DNA of 64,000 bases from contig CP136061.1 of the NCBI GenBank assembly GCA_032622095.1, forward strand, positions 97,897,345 through 97,961,344, read 5' to 3'. The position numbers and the translations under genes were made by a program. Numbering within the stretch: position 1 is the first letter of the stretch; each line of letters starts with the position of its first letter. The DNA comes from Siphonodentalium dalli. Taxonomy: Eukaryota; Mollusca; Scaphopoda; Gadilida; Siphonodentaliidae. Shown here in pieces: positions 33,408 through 44,401 of the stretch. Under the pieces are notes generated by a model, which was not told the DNA's origin, did no database searches, and saw nothing but the letters and a program-made list of their open reading frames with translations.

Positions 33408-34488
33408 CTAGTTCATTGACATAAGACGTCTAACCCAAGTTATTTTCATTGACATTATAAAGTTTCTGATATCTACCATTTTCAAGCCGCCATTTTGATA
33501 GTCTTGGCAAATGAGCTTTCTTTTTATTCTGTCCCTATTCAAGTTCCAAAAAAATTTGTAAAGAAGTGATTCGAGCTGTTTAATAAATGCATTTCCAGGA
33601 TCTGGTAATGCTATGAATAGGTGCGTAAGTTTAGGTAGTATTAGAGATTTGATCACTGTTATTCTTCCGATTGGTGTTAATAGTCTATGTTTCCATGTTT
33701 CGATCATACGGTTTATGTCCACTAATTTTGTATCATAGTTGTGGCTCATCTTGCCTAGGTCTGTATTGAACTGAATACCAAATAAATCGAAGGTAGGAGA
33801 AAAGTTTAGATTTAGATCGGGACAAATACAATCTTTCCGATATGTATGTGATCCTATCCACGACGCCTGACATTTGCTAGGGTTGATCCGTAAGCCAGAT
33901 ATGTCTGCAAAGAAGTCTAGTACTTTATAAGCTTCTCGTAAACTATTTTCACTACCATCTAAGATGAATGTCGTGTCGTCTGCGTACTGTGTTATTTTGT
34001 ATTCCTGATTGCCGAGGGTTATTCCTGCCAAATTTCCATTTTGCTTCACCAAGAGAGATAAAATTTCTGCGCATATCAAAAAAATATACGGTGAGACGGG
34101 GTCACCTTGTCGACAGCCTCGAGAAAGACTGAAGCTCCTCGAGATGTGGCCATTTATCAGAATTGAGGAATTAATATTGTTGCAAAAAATTGTAATCCAT
34201 CTCTTTAGTGATTCACCAAAATTGAACATATCTAAACATTTCATGATGAATTTCCATGATACGGAATCAAATGCTTTTTCAAAATCTACTAAAAGTAAAA
34301 GACCCGGTTTGTTTTGCAATTTACTTCTGAATATAATATCATAAACCAATCTAGTGTTATCGCCTATGTATCGGCCTTTGAGAAATCCGCTTTGGTCTTC
34401 GCTAATTATGTGAGGTAGAACGCGTTTAAGTCGCTCTGCTATACATGACGATGCTAGTTTGTATGAGACATTCAGTAAGGTGATTGGC
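33408..34488 (-). pseudogene. LINE ORF2 reverse transcriptase, 5'-truncated
   Basis: Encodes most of a non-LTR reverse transcriptase: RPITLLN, QSGFLKGRYIGDNTR, the catalytic DFEKAFDSV block, SRGCRQGDPVSP, and the YADD catalytic box (QYADDTTFILDG), then a thumb ending in RRLMSMN before TAG at 33,408-33,410. The family (L1/Tx1-like, common in invertebrates) is judged from the RPITLLN, FLKGRYIG and LTPIGRITVIKSL blocks. Endonuclease and ORF1 are missing because of 5' truncation. The open frame continues upstream to 34,589, but those 33 codons are BEL sequence read in another frame. Confidence 0.88.
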
Positions 34489-34896
34489 CGGCAAGTCTTG
34501 GTGGTCAGTTTTCCAGGGTAGTTTCGCGTGATATCTCCCATCTCGCATCTGTATGGACTTTTCACAATAGTCTTTCGTGAATGTTTCATTTCGATCGTCT
34601 TGTGAGCAGCTGGTTATCCCGATCGTTTCCAGATCCCAGAATCGCTTCAATTGTGAATCGTCTGGCTCAGTCAGAATGTTCAGTAAAGCTGCATTTCTTT
34701 CTTTGGTAGCAGTTTCGGACCTTATTGGTCCACATAGAAGGTAGCCTAATTTAGATTTCACAGCAATGGGACCGTTTGCTGACTTGATATGCTGACCCTC
34801 CACAAAGTCATAATAAAAATCACTGCCGATGAGAAGCGAAATTTCAAATTTTTCACAGTTATAGTTCAGCGGGTGGGCTAATTTTAAACCCGAGAA
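34489..34896 (-). pseudogene. BEL/Pao pol, segment between in-frame stop and LINE
   Basis: Continues the gag-protease frame after the TAA at 34,897-34,899. It encodes the typical linker between protease and reverse transcriptase: FEISLLIGSDFYYDFV, GPIAVKSKLGYLLCGP, FWDLETIGI and KLPWKTDHQDLP. It is cut at DLP by the nested LINE and resumes at 31,941. The frame is the same on both sides of the stop, so in an intact element this would be one polyprotein. Confidence 0.88.
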
Positions 34897-36552
34897 TTAT
34901 GAGATGTCACATCTAATTCTGCTTGCCATTGGAATAGGTTTTGTTATGGTAGGGACCACCAATAATTTGACTGGAATGAGATGTGTTTCACACACTATGT
35001 GTGCAGTGACGGTTTCAAGTTCACGATACTTTGGCGTGTCTGAACCAAAGGTGGATATGGTCAGAACCTCTTTTCCCTTTGATGTAAGTCCTAGTTCTTC
35101 TGCAAACTTCGCCGATATGAAGGATCTCTGAGAGCCGTCGTCAAGCAGCAGATGACCTAGCCCACTAATTTTCGTATCCTCGTCGAATACAGTAGTAACA
35201 GCGGTTTTCAGGTAAACGAATGTTGGACTCGACGTTTGAGCAGTCGTAGCAGTAGTCACAATTGCACTGGTGTCTCCTTTATTTTTCTGGTCTGTTTTAG
35301 CGACGTCCTGCACTTTATCCAAATTCTTTTCCTGGTCTTTGATATCGACGTCATGTGAAGCACTATTGCGATGGATGCTTGTGTGATGTTTAGATTTGCA
35401 GATCAAGCAACGTTTCAGTGAGCGGCATTTATTGACCCTGTGCCTACCGAGACAATTGTAACATAGGTCATGTTTCCGTATGTGGGCCACTCTAGCTTCG
35501 ATGTCTTTCATTGAAGTGCAATCGGATGGGAAATGTCCAGCATCGCAATACACACAGCTGCGAGATGAACTTTGATATGTTGGCGTGGTTAGAGAAGTAA
35601 TTGTACCGAAAACCTCTTCTTCTACATTACTCTGTGCTGACAACTTAAAGGGAGTACTTGTAGCTGGTTTGAGAAACTCTAGAACAGAAATTTCAGCTTG
35701 CAAGTCATCTCGGAATTCCTTGAGTTTCCACGCGCCATTACCATGTTTTCTAGCCATGTTGCCTTTGATATCATTTGGAATTTTCCCCCACAGAATCGGA
35801 AGCAACATCGATTCGTATGACTGCTCAGGGTGAGAAAGTGATTCTAATGCTCTGACTGAAGACTCTAGTTTATCCGAAAACATGCGCACAGAATGAATGC
35901 TCATTGTTGCAGAGGGTAGTTCTATTATGATCTTCATATAGGAATCAATGATTTTGTGCGGTTGACCGAATCGAACCTTTAACAAATCTAGTGCTTTGAC
36001 ATAGTTAGCGGCTGTTAATGGCAGACCATCTATGCAGGATTTAGCTTCTCCAACAATCGACGTTTTCAGATAGGTGAACTTGTCAATGTCTCTTAATTGT
36101 TTTGATGAGTTCACCGAGGAGTCAAATATCTCCCAGAAGGTCTGCCACTCCATTAGGTTGCCCGCAAACTTTGGTAACTCAGTCTTTGGCAGTGACACTT
36201 TAAATTTTGGAGGTTGTTCTTGCTCTGTGGGTTTCGTATCCCGGTTTGCTTTTTTCTCCAATTCTAATGCATTCAGCGCTATCTGAGCTTCATTGTACCT
36301 TTTCTCCAGTCCATAAATGTACTCATCGGCTTCTACAATGATGTTTTCAAAATTCTGGGAATCGTCATCATCTGTAAGATCGATTAACTCTTTGTCAAGT
36401 TCTTTGAGTTCCGCCATCTTGTCTTTGAGATTGGTAAGCACGAGGGTGGATTCGACTGTATTTTGTTGAGAAATCGCGTCCTCGAGCTGTCTTAACATCT
36501 TTGTGGCTTGTCCTCTATGCGCGCGTCGCGTTCGTAACATTCTTTCAGCCAT
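34897..36552 (-). CDS. gag: BEL/Pao gag-protease
   Basis: The 551-residue protein starts 33 bp inside the 5' LTR boundary. Residues 1-115 are highly charged (capsid-like N-terminus). A DUF1759 domain spans about 120-290 (LPKFAGNLMEWQTFWEIFDS). Three zinc knuckles follow: Cys333-x2-Cys-x3-His-x4-Cys345, Cys364-x2-Cys-x3-His-x4-Cys376, and a Cys382-x2-Cys-x3-His variant. The aspartic protease (DUF1758) starts near residue 440, with the active-site loop LLDDGSQ at 469-475. The stop TAA at 34,897-34,899 falls between protease and pol in the same frame; BEL elements usually have one continuous gag-pol frame, so this is either a lesion or a readthrough stop. Gag packages element RNA; the protease matures the polyprotein. 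Confidence 0.93.
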   Translation of the reverse strand: MAERMLRTRRAHRGQATKMLRQLEDAISQQNTVESTLVLTNLKDKMAELKELDKELIDLTDDDDSQNFENIIVEADEYIYGLEKRYNEAQIALNALELEKKANRDTKPTEQEQPPKFKVSLPKTELPKFAGNLMEWQTFWEIFDSSVNSSKQLRDIDKFTYLKTSIVGEAKSCIDGLPLTAANYVKALDLLKVRFGQPHKIIDSYMKIIIELPSATMSIHSVRMFSDKLESSVRALESLSHPEQSYESMLLPILWGKIPNDIKGNMARKHGNGAWKLKEFRDDLQAEISVLEFLKPATSTPFKLSAQSNVEEEVFGTITSLTTPTYQSSSRSCVYCDAGHFPSDCTSMKDIEARVAHIRKHDLCYNCLGRHRVNKCRSLKRCLICKSKHHTSIHRNSASHDVDIKDQEKNLDKVQDVAKTDQKNKGDTSAIVTTATTAQTSSPTFVYLKTAVTTVFDEDTKISGLGHLLLDDGSQRSFISAKFAEELGLTSKGKEVLTISTFGSDTPKYRELETVTAHIVCETHLIPVKLLVVPTITKPIPMASRIRCDIS

Positions 36553-36567
36553 TATCGGTTCGTTTTT

Positions 36568-36584
36568 GAGGTTCGAGGGACCAA
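36568..36584 (-). other. Primer binding region of BEL/Pao element
   Basis: Directly inside the 5' LTR the minus strand reads TTGGTCCCTCGAACCTC. It starts with TGG, as expected for pairing with a tRNA CCA end. I could not name the tRNA. Confidence 0.6.
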
Positions 36585-36741
36585 TTTCGGGAATATAGTA
36601 GATAGAAATCGCAGGTCGCAGTTGAACAGAAATAGATTTTAATCTGAATTAATAAATGGGTCGCCAATACCAGGGACCATTATATAACGAATTGAGAACA
36701 TAATAACTACAAATAAACCAAACACAAATATAGTCTCAATA
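36585..36741 (-). repeat. BEL/Pao 5' LTR
   Basis: 157 bp; two differences from the 3' LTR (about 1.3 per cent). Followed by AAGAG, the target duplication. Confidence 0.93.
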
Positions 36742-36746
36742 AAGAG

Positions 36747-37494
36747 TAATTAGGAAAGTGTCAGCACTGGTGGTACCAATGATCGCATGAATGATTTTGT
36801 ACTTTGTGTAAGTTTGAAATTTTTTCGAAGACGTATAATATTTGTTTACAAAATGGCTGACCGACGGCAATAACAATCACTCTGACATCTTTTAACAAAC
36901 AAAAACGCACAACACACAACGTTTCAAACGCTAGTCATATATATATTATTTTTATCATCATAATCATGGTTGCCATGCATTTTTTCTTGGGTTATTTCTC
37001 ATAAAAAAATAATTCTGCTGCCAAGTTCTGGTCACATGCCATTTTGTATTGCTGACCAGAGTGAACACACAATTCTTTTTACAATTTGGAGGACTGACGT
37101 CTAGAAAATTTGTCCTATTTTTGGTTGTAATAAATTATAATAGTTTATTTTGTAATACTATCAAGTGCCTAATAATCATGTCTACTTTAGTGATGGGTGG
37201 GGGTTTAGGCTAAAAGTGAAATTAATAATTATAATATTAATAGAGTCAGATCTGATAATTAATTATATCAAATCACATGGCAATTTCACTCTGTCTCAAT
37301 GCCAAATAATACAAGTGATCGTTGGGAATTTTCTCCAAATTAATAATCATGTTGACACTATTACCAGGCACCCAAATGACCTGATAGTAATTCAACTATA
37401 CTTGTTGAATATGTATATGTATTACGGTTTCATGGATCTTCAAAACAAGGGAAATAATCCAAAATATACAATAAATACCATATATGTGACTTAC
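36747..37494. other. No gene seen
   Basis: AT-rich DNA; the 110-codon ORF at 37,165-37,497 lacks domain features. Confidence 0.45.
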
Positions 37495-37557
37495 TAGATC
37501 ATGCCATGAATCGGTACGTATGGGCATAGCTAGAGTAGAGATTCATGGCATGATCTA
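37495..37557. repeat. 63-bp palindrome
   Basis: 18-bp perfect arms TAGATCATGCCATGAATC and complement around a 27-bp loop. Confidence 0.85.
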
Positions 37558-37870
37558 ACACACACAAGTGATTCGTGTAGCAGGAATCAATCTTTACCTA
37601 AAGCCTGTTCATTTACTCTATTATTGTTACACTTCAATGTGGCTGCATGTGCAAGGACCATTAATGCATATATGGGAAGAAAATTGATTCGATATTGTCA
37701 TATTTATCAATATACATTTAGTCAAATGTAGATTGTGCCAAACCTGGTTATCATGTTACAGGTGCTCAGCTTGCATGTACATTATCAACATTTTGGGAAC
37801 AGAGCGAAAGAGCTACCATTCATTGACTGGCATATATAATGCTGAAGTATTATATATACCTCCCCACAAA

Positions 37871-38290
37871 ACAAATTTGGTCCAAACAGTTGAAAATTCA
37901 CCACAATGATAGGTAGAAATTGTTCTTATAGTTTAAATTTTGCAAACAGTAATTAGTGAGGATGTTTTTTGTTTTTTTTTGGCCATTGTTAAATCACATA
38001 GTTTCATATTATTACACAAATCTTGAACTGAAATGGCCATCAGTTGGAGATTTTTAACTTTAGGAGGTATCATTTGGAAATTTCCTACAGATGGAAACTT
38101 TAAGATCTATATAAAATTAGAAAATTATAGCCCAACGTAGAGGGGTGAAAATTATATTTTGCAAACTTGGGACTGGGAGGGAGTTTGCTTGGTCTGGGTC
38201 AAGGGGCGGTGCTTTTGGAAATTTCAAAGACGGTGGACACCCCACCATCAACAGAGATCCTCTAGCTATGTTCCTGTGTGTAGTGGTTAC
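37871..38290. repeat. R1 repeat, copy 4 (diverged)
   Basis: Shares ttgaactgaaatggcc, aaatttggtcc and gggggag-type blocks with the copy at 10,936-11,280, in the same orientation. Its right end resembles a hAT-like end (ctagctatgttcctg). Confidence 0.45.
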
Positions 38291-38454
38291 ATGGTACCAG
38301 GTACTAATAATTACATCTGTGCATTATGTTAGTAAATAATATGCAGAAATCTGATTTTCCACAACATGTGGAATATTATTGCAACTTAACCCTCAAACAA
38401 TATTTTAACTCACAATATTTTAACTCACTCAGTGTTATCTTAATTTCTTAAAGA

Positions 38455-40377
38455 CATATTTTGGACTTGTTCGGGTGCGTGAGACTGATAAATTAGTTAT
38501 CAGGCGCTATTATATGCCAACTAGGGAAATGTAGCATTCTACTAAAATCCCCCAAATCTCAAAGAAATTGACCATACAACTCCATAGAAAACACCGTCTG
38601 AAATACTAGTATGCTCAATTGTAAATATTTACATCTCGATTCGTGACGCAACAATTGGCGATAAACTAATGCAAATGATTTCTCCATCGATACTCATTGC
38701 ATTTAATAAATATGTAAGACTGACGGTGTGTGTTGTAAATTTTGATTAATAATCATCAAAATAACTACTTTGAGCAAGATTATTTTCCATTTCTATTTGA
38801 TCACCCCACCGGAGTGTTTCACGTCACTTTAATTTTCATAAAATATTGCTTTTGGATTTTTTAACCTGCAAAATGTTTTGTCTTAATTACAGTTGACTGA
38901 ACACTAACACATTGGATTGTCACGGGTTTGTCCTATACCCGGTAGGAGATCTGCAATGAGATGTCGGGGTTGTCCTGTGCCCTATAGGAGAAGTGCATGC
39001 AATTAGCGGTTAATTCCTACGTACATGTAACTGTCAACATGTACAGGTAAGTTGAGATAGATAATTTAAATTCATTAAGGCGGATACCACAAATAGCTGG
39101 AAACAAATTTGAACATCCCATCACATTTAATAGCATTAAATAACAGTTGTAATTTTGTCCCCCCCCATTCACATATTTCAATTAGTACCAGTATAGGGCG
39201 ATTCAGATCAACATGAAACTATCAAGTAATTAAATGAAACCTCCAACAGTTGCTGGAACCCATTTGAGGTGTTCCTTAAATCTACGTTTAGTCCCCCCAT
39301 AAAGCATTTTAAGGCATTGAGATTGACCACTCAACGCTTCATGTACATACATTTTACATGGAAATAGTGTGTGTTATTTTATCTGAGTAATATGTGGTGT
39401 CTAATGCGAATTTACCCTGAGAGAGCTTTTGTTATTGTATTTGTGTAAACGTGGTGTCGATGGCAACTCCCCAGAAAACTAATGCTGTTATACATCGGTG
39501 GTGCTAAATTGAAAGTTAAGATAATTTCTATTAAAATTTGGCTGTCTCTTATAGGTGATTGAAATAACTTTGGTATCAAAGAAATGAAATCCCTGCCATT
39601 TACAATCATTGACAATTCCGACTATCTGTGAGATTGCCTTGCTGATACCAGTGGGTGCTATACTGAGCAGATGATCAGGTATGTACAATTTGTTGGCACA
39701 CTGCCAGGCAATAGAATATACACTATGTTTTACTGGTATACATGTATCCTAATGAAATGGAAAAAGAAATAATTTTCAGTTTCATAATTTATTCCATTGA
39801 AAGCACGATATTAAAGGGGTACTGTACGCCATTTTCAATAAATTTCCGGTGATAACAACGATCTAATATCGATAATATATAGAAACATAAGTAATTTGAG
39901 TCGAAGATGTATTCTGTAAACGCTCAGGTTAATAGGCTATCTTAAAATCAAAGTTAATAATTTGATATAAATTTCATTTATGACTGGAGCCATAAAATGG
40001 CATCAATTAAATTACGAATTTCCGTGTTCAAAACGTAATCAAATTAATTGAGGGATACTGGATTGGTAAACCGATCGCACACACGATCGTTTAAAACATT
40101 ATGATGATACGGGGAGAAAACTCAAGCCACTCACTCACTAGTGACGATACAATAACTTAAATGAGTAGATGGGACTAGTATGCATATAATATAACTTTTA
40201 TTTGATACATTTGGTTGAAAACTGTACAAGAATTACTCGACAACGACAATTTGTATTTTTGCATTCCGGTAAATTTGCCATCCGTAACACTACTTCGTAC
40301 TCAACAGACTTTCAAATAATGGAAAAAGTGTTACCTTATTCTCCGACTCGGGGATTATAGAAACCAACAACAGGGTA
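38455..40377 (+). repeat. Segmental duplication, left copy
   Basis: Colinear with 41,030-42,240: 38,455-38,820 matches 41,030-41,405 (tttggacttgttcg, tagcattctac, caattgtaaatatttaca, atttctatttgatcaccc) and 39,811-40,377 matches 41,653-42,235. The copies differ at roughly one base in five or six plus indels in the first part and much less in the second. Confidence 0.75.
39815..40377 (+). mobile_element. TTAA MITE (AGGGGTACTGTAC ends), right end lost
   Basis: Matches the intact copy at 41,657-42,247 from the TTAA (39,811-39,814) onward, but stops at accaacaacagggt where a G-rich tract begins, so the right terminal repeat is missing. Confidence 0.7.
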
Positions 40378-41029
40378 GGGGGGGGGCGGGCGGGGGCAGG
40401 ACTTGCCCTTTTTCTGGAGACAGAAAATGCTTTTTGTGTGTTTAATCTCGCTTTTTTATAGCAAAATGTGACTTTTTTGGTCCAAATACCACCAATTTCA
40501 CAAGGAATATTAATTTTTTGTCAATTTTATCACAAAACAGCCATAAAAACCGACAAATACCATTAAAATAGGGGTTTTTGCCACAATGAATTTATGGTTA
40601 TTTTCCCGAGTTTGCGGAGAAAATGCCATTTTTTTGCGGAAAAGTGCCATTTTTGTAGGCTCTGCCCCCCCCCCCCCCTGCCCTTGGATGCTTCCGTCAC
40701 CCCTGCAAGCTGGTGATGTCTTTCCAATATTGGGCCAATGTACTTAGTACATTTATTTATTTAAGTTTGTACTGGTATATCGGATGAATCTGATCACATT
40801 ATGTTAAACATATATTATACTAGTATGTACCGGTATGTACTAGTAGTTAAAATCAGCCCATAAACTTGTTGTAAAATATGAATTTGAAATGAAATTATAA
40901 ATGAAAATTACATACCGGTATATACGGTACATATAGATGTAAATACTCAAATAACATGCATTTAAAAAATTAGTTTTCTGAAATTTTGCATTTTATTTAA
41001 TTTTGGATCCCACATTAAAATTAAAGACA
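40378..41029. other. G- and C-run bounded block; no gene
   Basis: Starts with a G-rich run (near 40,378) and has a C run at 40,666-40,678; the two could pair. The words 'aatgccatttttttgcgg' and 'gtgccatttttgtagg' repeat. Possibly a decayed MITE. Confidence 0.4.
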
Positions 41030-42240
41030 TACATGTAGTATGGACTTGTTCGAGGGGCGTGAAATTGATAGTTAGTACCCAGTCGCTATGCTGACCTACA
41101 TGTACCTGTATGTGATTTAGCATTCTACCAAAAATCGTGGAATAGTTCAAAGAAATCGACCATGCAATGCCATAGAAAATGCTCGTTTGAACTACCGGTA
41201 CTCTCAATTGTAAATATTTACAATTCGGGGCGTAAATATCCAACATAAACACAAATGTTATCGCCATCGAGAGTCATTGTATGTAATTGATATATAAGAA
41301 TGACGGAGTGTGTTCTATAGAGAATAATATTCATAAAAACTACTTTTGAGCAAGTTTTAATCTCAATTTCTATTTGATCACCCTATTCGAGTGTTCCTGT
41401 TGATGGCAAAATTTGTATTATTTACTTATTTCAGAAGTTATTTAATCAACATTAATTGAAACTAATTGAGCATTTATCACCAAATTCGGATGCCGCATGT
41501 GGCATATGACAATCGACAGCTGGTGTTTATTGAGATTCCAATCTGATCATTTTCCTCAATTTTACGTTATAAAACCACATTTTTTATGCGAATAGTACAT
41601 ACATGTATATGGAAAAATAACATGTGACATGACTTTTCATTACTGACTACTGTTAAAGGGGTACTGTACGCCATTTTCAATAAATTTCTGGTGATAACAA
41701 CGATCTATTATCGATACTATATAGAAACATAAGTAATTTGAGTCGAAGATGTATTCTGTAAACGCTCAGGTTAATAGGCTATCTTAACATTTAATAATTT
41801 AAAAGTTAATAATTTAACATAAATTGAATTTATGGCTGGAGCCATAAAATGGCGTCAATTAAAATACGAATTTCCGTGTACAAAACGTAATCAAATTATA
41901 ATTGAGGGATTCTGGATTAATAAACCCATTGCACACATGATCGTTTGAAACATTATGCTTATACGGGGAGAAAACTCAAGCCATTCGTTGACTAGTGACG
42001 ATACAATAACTTAAATGAGTATATGGGACTACTATGCATATAATATAATTTTTATTTGATTCGTTTGGTTGAAAACTGTACAAACATTACTCGACAACGG
42101 CAATTTGTATTTTTGCATTCCGGTAAATTTGCCATCCGTAACACTACTTCGTACTCAACAGACTTTCAAAGAATGGAAAAGTTGTTACCTTTTTCTCCGA
42201 CTCAGGGATATAGAAACCAACAACAACATCTTGGGTACAG
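41030..42240 (+). repeat. Segmental duplication, right copy
   Basis: See the copy at 38,455-40,377. This copy has a shorter middle and keeps both MITE ends. Confidence 0.75.
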
Positions 42241-42247
42241 TACCCCT
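41657..42247 (+). mobile_element. TTAA-flanked MITE, 591 bp
   Basis: TTAA at 41,653-41,656 and 42,248-42,251; inverted ends AGGGGTACTGTAC and complement. No transposase. The TTAA target suggests piggyBac-type mobilisation. It lies just downstream of the transposase gene's stop codon, but that transposase is of a different type. Confidence 0.75.
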
Positions 42248-42305
42248 TTAATATGTAATAAAACAACAATTAATTTAAATACAAATGTACATGTAGTAAT
42301 AACAT

Positions 42306-44097
42306 TCATTCGTGATGCAGGAGAGGTAGAGACACAAACTTATCATTATGAGGCAACAAGACATACTTCTGTTTAATATCATCAATCGAAACATAGTCAA
42401 TATCAGAACTGATTTCCGAGAGCAAGTAAATAGATAAATTGCTCGATTCAGTTGGATATGTAAAGAAATTTTCCTTTCTGTTGAATACACTGAACACAAT
42501 AAAGATACCATCAATAGTGGAAAGAATGTTCTTAATGTAGACAATGTCATTTCCTACTTGAACACAATTGTCACCAACATTACTTGACAAGAAAAACTTA
42601 TCAGTAACAATGCTCTTGTATTGTATAAAAGTTACTCTTGTGGCCATCTCTGGAATGGGTCCATCAAAATGATGACGCATGAGCTTTGGCTCAAAGTGTC
42701 TACTTGGAGCCAACCGAAGAGGAAATTTGTTTCGTTCCATAGTTCGGTTAACAACTTGTTGAACAGGCTGGCTGGATTTCCTTACTTTCAGCTTGAGTGT
42801 CCTCATGTAATTTTCGAATGGAAATGCAGAGAAAGAGTCGACATGACCATGGATTTCAACTTCTTGGGCCAAGTGCACTAAACCATGAACATTGTAAACC
42901 AGGTTATAGCTTTCATAATGTTTGCTGAAGTTCTTGAAGAATGTTACAAGTAACTCCTGAGCCCATCCACTGTAACTTTTACATGATGAAGGGCTGACAA
43001 GAAGTCTCATGGCGACAAAAAGTAGAAGAAAGTGTTTGTAGAGAACATCTGGAAATGGCTTGAGGAGGGAAACTACACTGGTATACAGAAGAAACAATCG
43101 CAGTTCAGTTGCTTTCCACCGGTCAATGTCATTCACACGCCTTGGCTTTCGGGCAAATTCACGTGGTATGTACTCCTTAAAAGACTGCAGCTTGTCTGAA
43201 ACTGAATCCATTACTCTGGCAGGTTGTCGTGACCGGAATGGACCCTTCATCCAGAATTTTATGAGTTTTTTCACTACACCGAGACAAACAAGGTGCATAT
43301 AATCATGCGGAAATGACGAAACAGGTCCTATAGGCAGATCTTCAAGTGGGTAATTAGAATTGTGATGTTCCTCGTCATAGTCATCGTCAGACGGTTTGAA
43401 GGATTCGTCAGTACGAATGTCAGAATCGTAGGTAGGGAATGTCATTCTCCTTTCAAGGTATAGTCCATGATCAACACACTTATCACAGCCACTGTACCCA
43501 GTATGAGATTTGGTGCCCTTAACAAAGGAACGAGCTGGTGCATCACAGACAATACACTTAATTTCAAAACTACAAACACAATCACCATGCTGAAATCCAT
43601 TTTCACACAAATCTTTTGCCTCTGCTATGAAAGCTGCAAGATATTCATCAAGGTTGTTTGGTTTACTGGTACCACAAAACAAGGCAATAATGAATGGCTC
43701 TAGATCTAAGCTGTTGAATTGTCCAAGAATCGGCCAAAACTGTGTCGAAGATGACTTGAATAGTGGAAGTCCATCAATACCAATATTAAGTACCAAGCGA
43801 TTTGGGACGGCCAACTGTTCTGAAGATAACTGTTCGAAGATTTTCACAATATGGCCTCTGATGCCGAAGTAGTGGTATTGACCGCCAGCTGCTGTAATAA
43901 CTGAAGAAGATGATGGTGTGGAAAGAAGAGTTCTGGGATCTCGTGGCAGATCATGCAAGTCAGCTGCATCGTTAACACTAAGATTGCGTAATATGCCTAG
44001 GATTTGTCGCAAAGCTATTTGTGTAATGTTGTTTTCCTTTGCCCATTGTGAAAGCTTGTCTCTAACAGTGTCAATGGTGGTGATGTATCTTCTGAAT
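42306..44097 (-). CDS. CACTA/EnSpm-like DDE transposase, main part
   Basis: The frame encodes a DNA transposase of the type annotated in many animal genomes as 'transposase domain-containing'. Key blocks, numbered from the Leu codon at 44,010-44,012: VLNIGIDGLPLFKSS with Asp80; SKPNNLDEYL; a zinc-binding-like pair Cys153-x2-Cys156 and Cys176-x2-Cys179 around CDAPARSF with Asp157; DYMHLVCLGVVKKL at 237-250; NVHGLVHLA; and AFPFENYMR with Glu400. Asp80, Asp157 and Glu400 are the likely DDE triad (inference). The coding frame extends upstream of 44,012 to about 44,097 (RDKLSQWAKENNITQIAL), just after stops in this frame, so the N-terminus must come from another frame. The 568 residues contain no stop. 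Superfamily assignment rests on the motifs; terminal CACTA repeats were not found. Confidence 0.72.
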
Positions 44098-44401
44098 CGC
44101 TATCACTGTCAGTGTCAGTTTCTATGTAATCGTCTGAATCGGAAGAATTTAGAACATCAGCAATTGCAGATGCATGTGAGGAGAAACTGTTGTTTGTGCT
44201 ATCATTTGAATCATCAATAGGTTCTGGAAGAAGTGAACTATGGTGTTGCGTGATGCTCGATGTATTTGAATCACTGCTGCTACATGTGCTGGTACCGGTA
44301 GATGGAGATGTTGGGGGTATTGTAGTTGGTCGAAGAAACTCTCTACAACGTTCATTAATTCTCCGACGTAGACTCCATCTCGAATTACCCCACTTAGGCA
44401 T
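44015..44401 (-). CDS. Transposase N-terminal part, shifted frame
   Basis: Starts at an ATG with the basic stretch PKWGNSRWSLRRRINERCREF, probably DNA binding. A Ser/Thr-rich linker and an acidic stretch (DTDSDSDSEDTS) follow. The useful frame ends near 44,070-44,098, where similarity continues in the frame of the main part; the last 20 codons or so are then out of frame. A one-base shift, or a very short intron, would connect both. The basic-acidic N-terminus followed by a RDKLxxWA block is usual for these proteins, so I read the two frames as one broken or spliced gene. Confidence 0.6.
   Translation of the reverse strand: MPKWGNSRWSLRRRINERCREFLRPTTIPPTSPSTGTSTCSSSDSNTSSITQHHSSLLPEPIDDSNDSTNNSFSSHASAIADVLNSSDSDDYIETDTDSDSDSEDTSPPLTLLETSFHNGQRKTTLHK

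Larger units (their letters stand above)
31947..34488 (-). mobile_element. 5'-truncated L1/Tx1-like LINE nested in BEL pol
   Basis: An 11-bp target duplication CGGCAAGTCTT borders it (31,936-31,946 and 34,489-34,499). On the minus strand it begins abruptly inside the reverse transcriptase palm (RPITLLN) and ends in an A-rich tail (T-rich at 31,945-31,980 on the plus strand) after about 350 bp of 3' untranslated DNA. Truncated 5' end, A-rich tail and target duplication are the marks of target-primed reverse transcription. It is on the same strand as its host element. Confidence 0.92.
28475..36741 (-). mobile_element. BEL/Pao LTR retrotransposon, complete but interrupted
   Basis: The element is 8,267 bp including a nested LINE of about 2.5 kb. 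It has two 157-bp LTRs differing at two positions, and a 5-bp target duplication AAGAG (28,470-28,474 and 36,742-36,746). On the minus strand the order is 5' LTR, primer binding region, gag-protease, pol (reverse transcriptase, RNase H, integrase), polypurine tract, 3' LTR. This order and the domain types (DUF1759, DUF1758, BEL-type RT, Pao integrase, DUF5641) identify BEL/Pao. Near-identical LTRs suggest recent insertion. Two lesions disable it: an in-frame stop after the protease and the LINE insertion at the start of the RT region. Confidence 0.95.

Noticed and set aside
34009-34344. Plus-strand ORFs inside the LINE and BEL coding regions (also 30,209-31,771 and 42,621-43,872)
   Set aside because: They are antisense shadows of clearly recognisable retroelement or transposase genes.
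36568-36584. Naming the primer tRNA of the BEL element
   Set aside because: The region starts with TGG as expected, but its further bases do not fit a standard tRNA arm by eye, so no tRNA is named.
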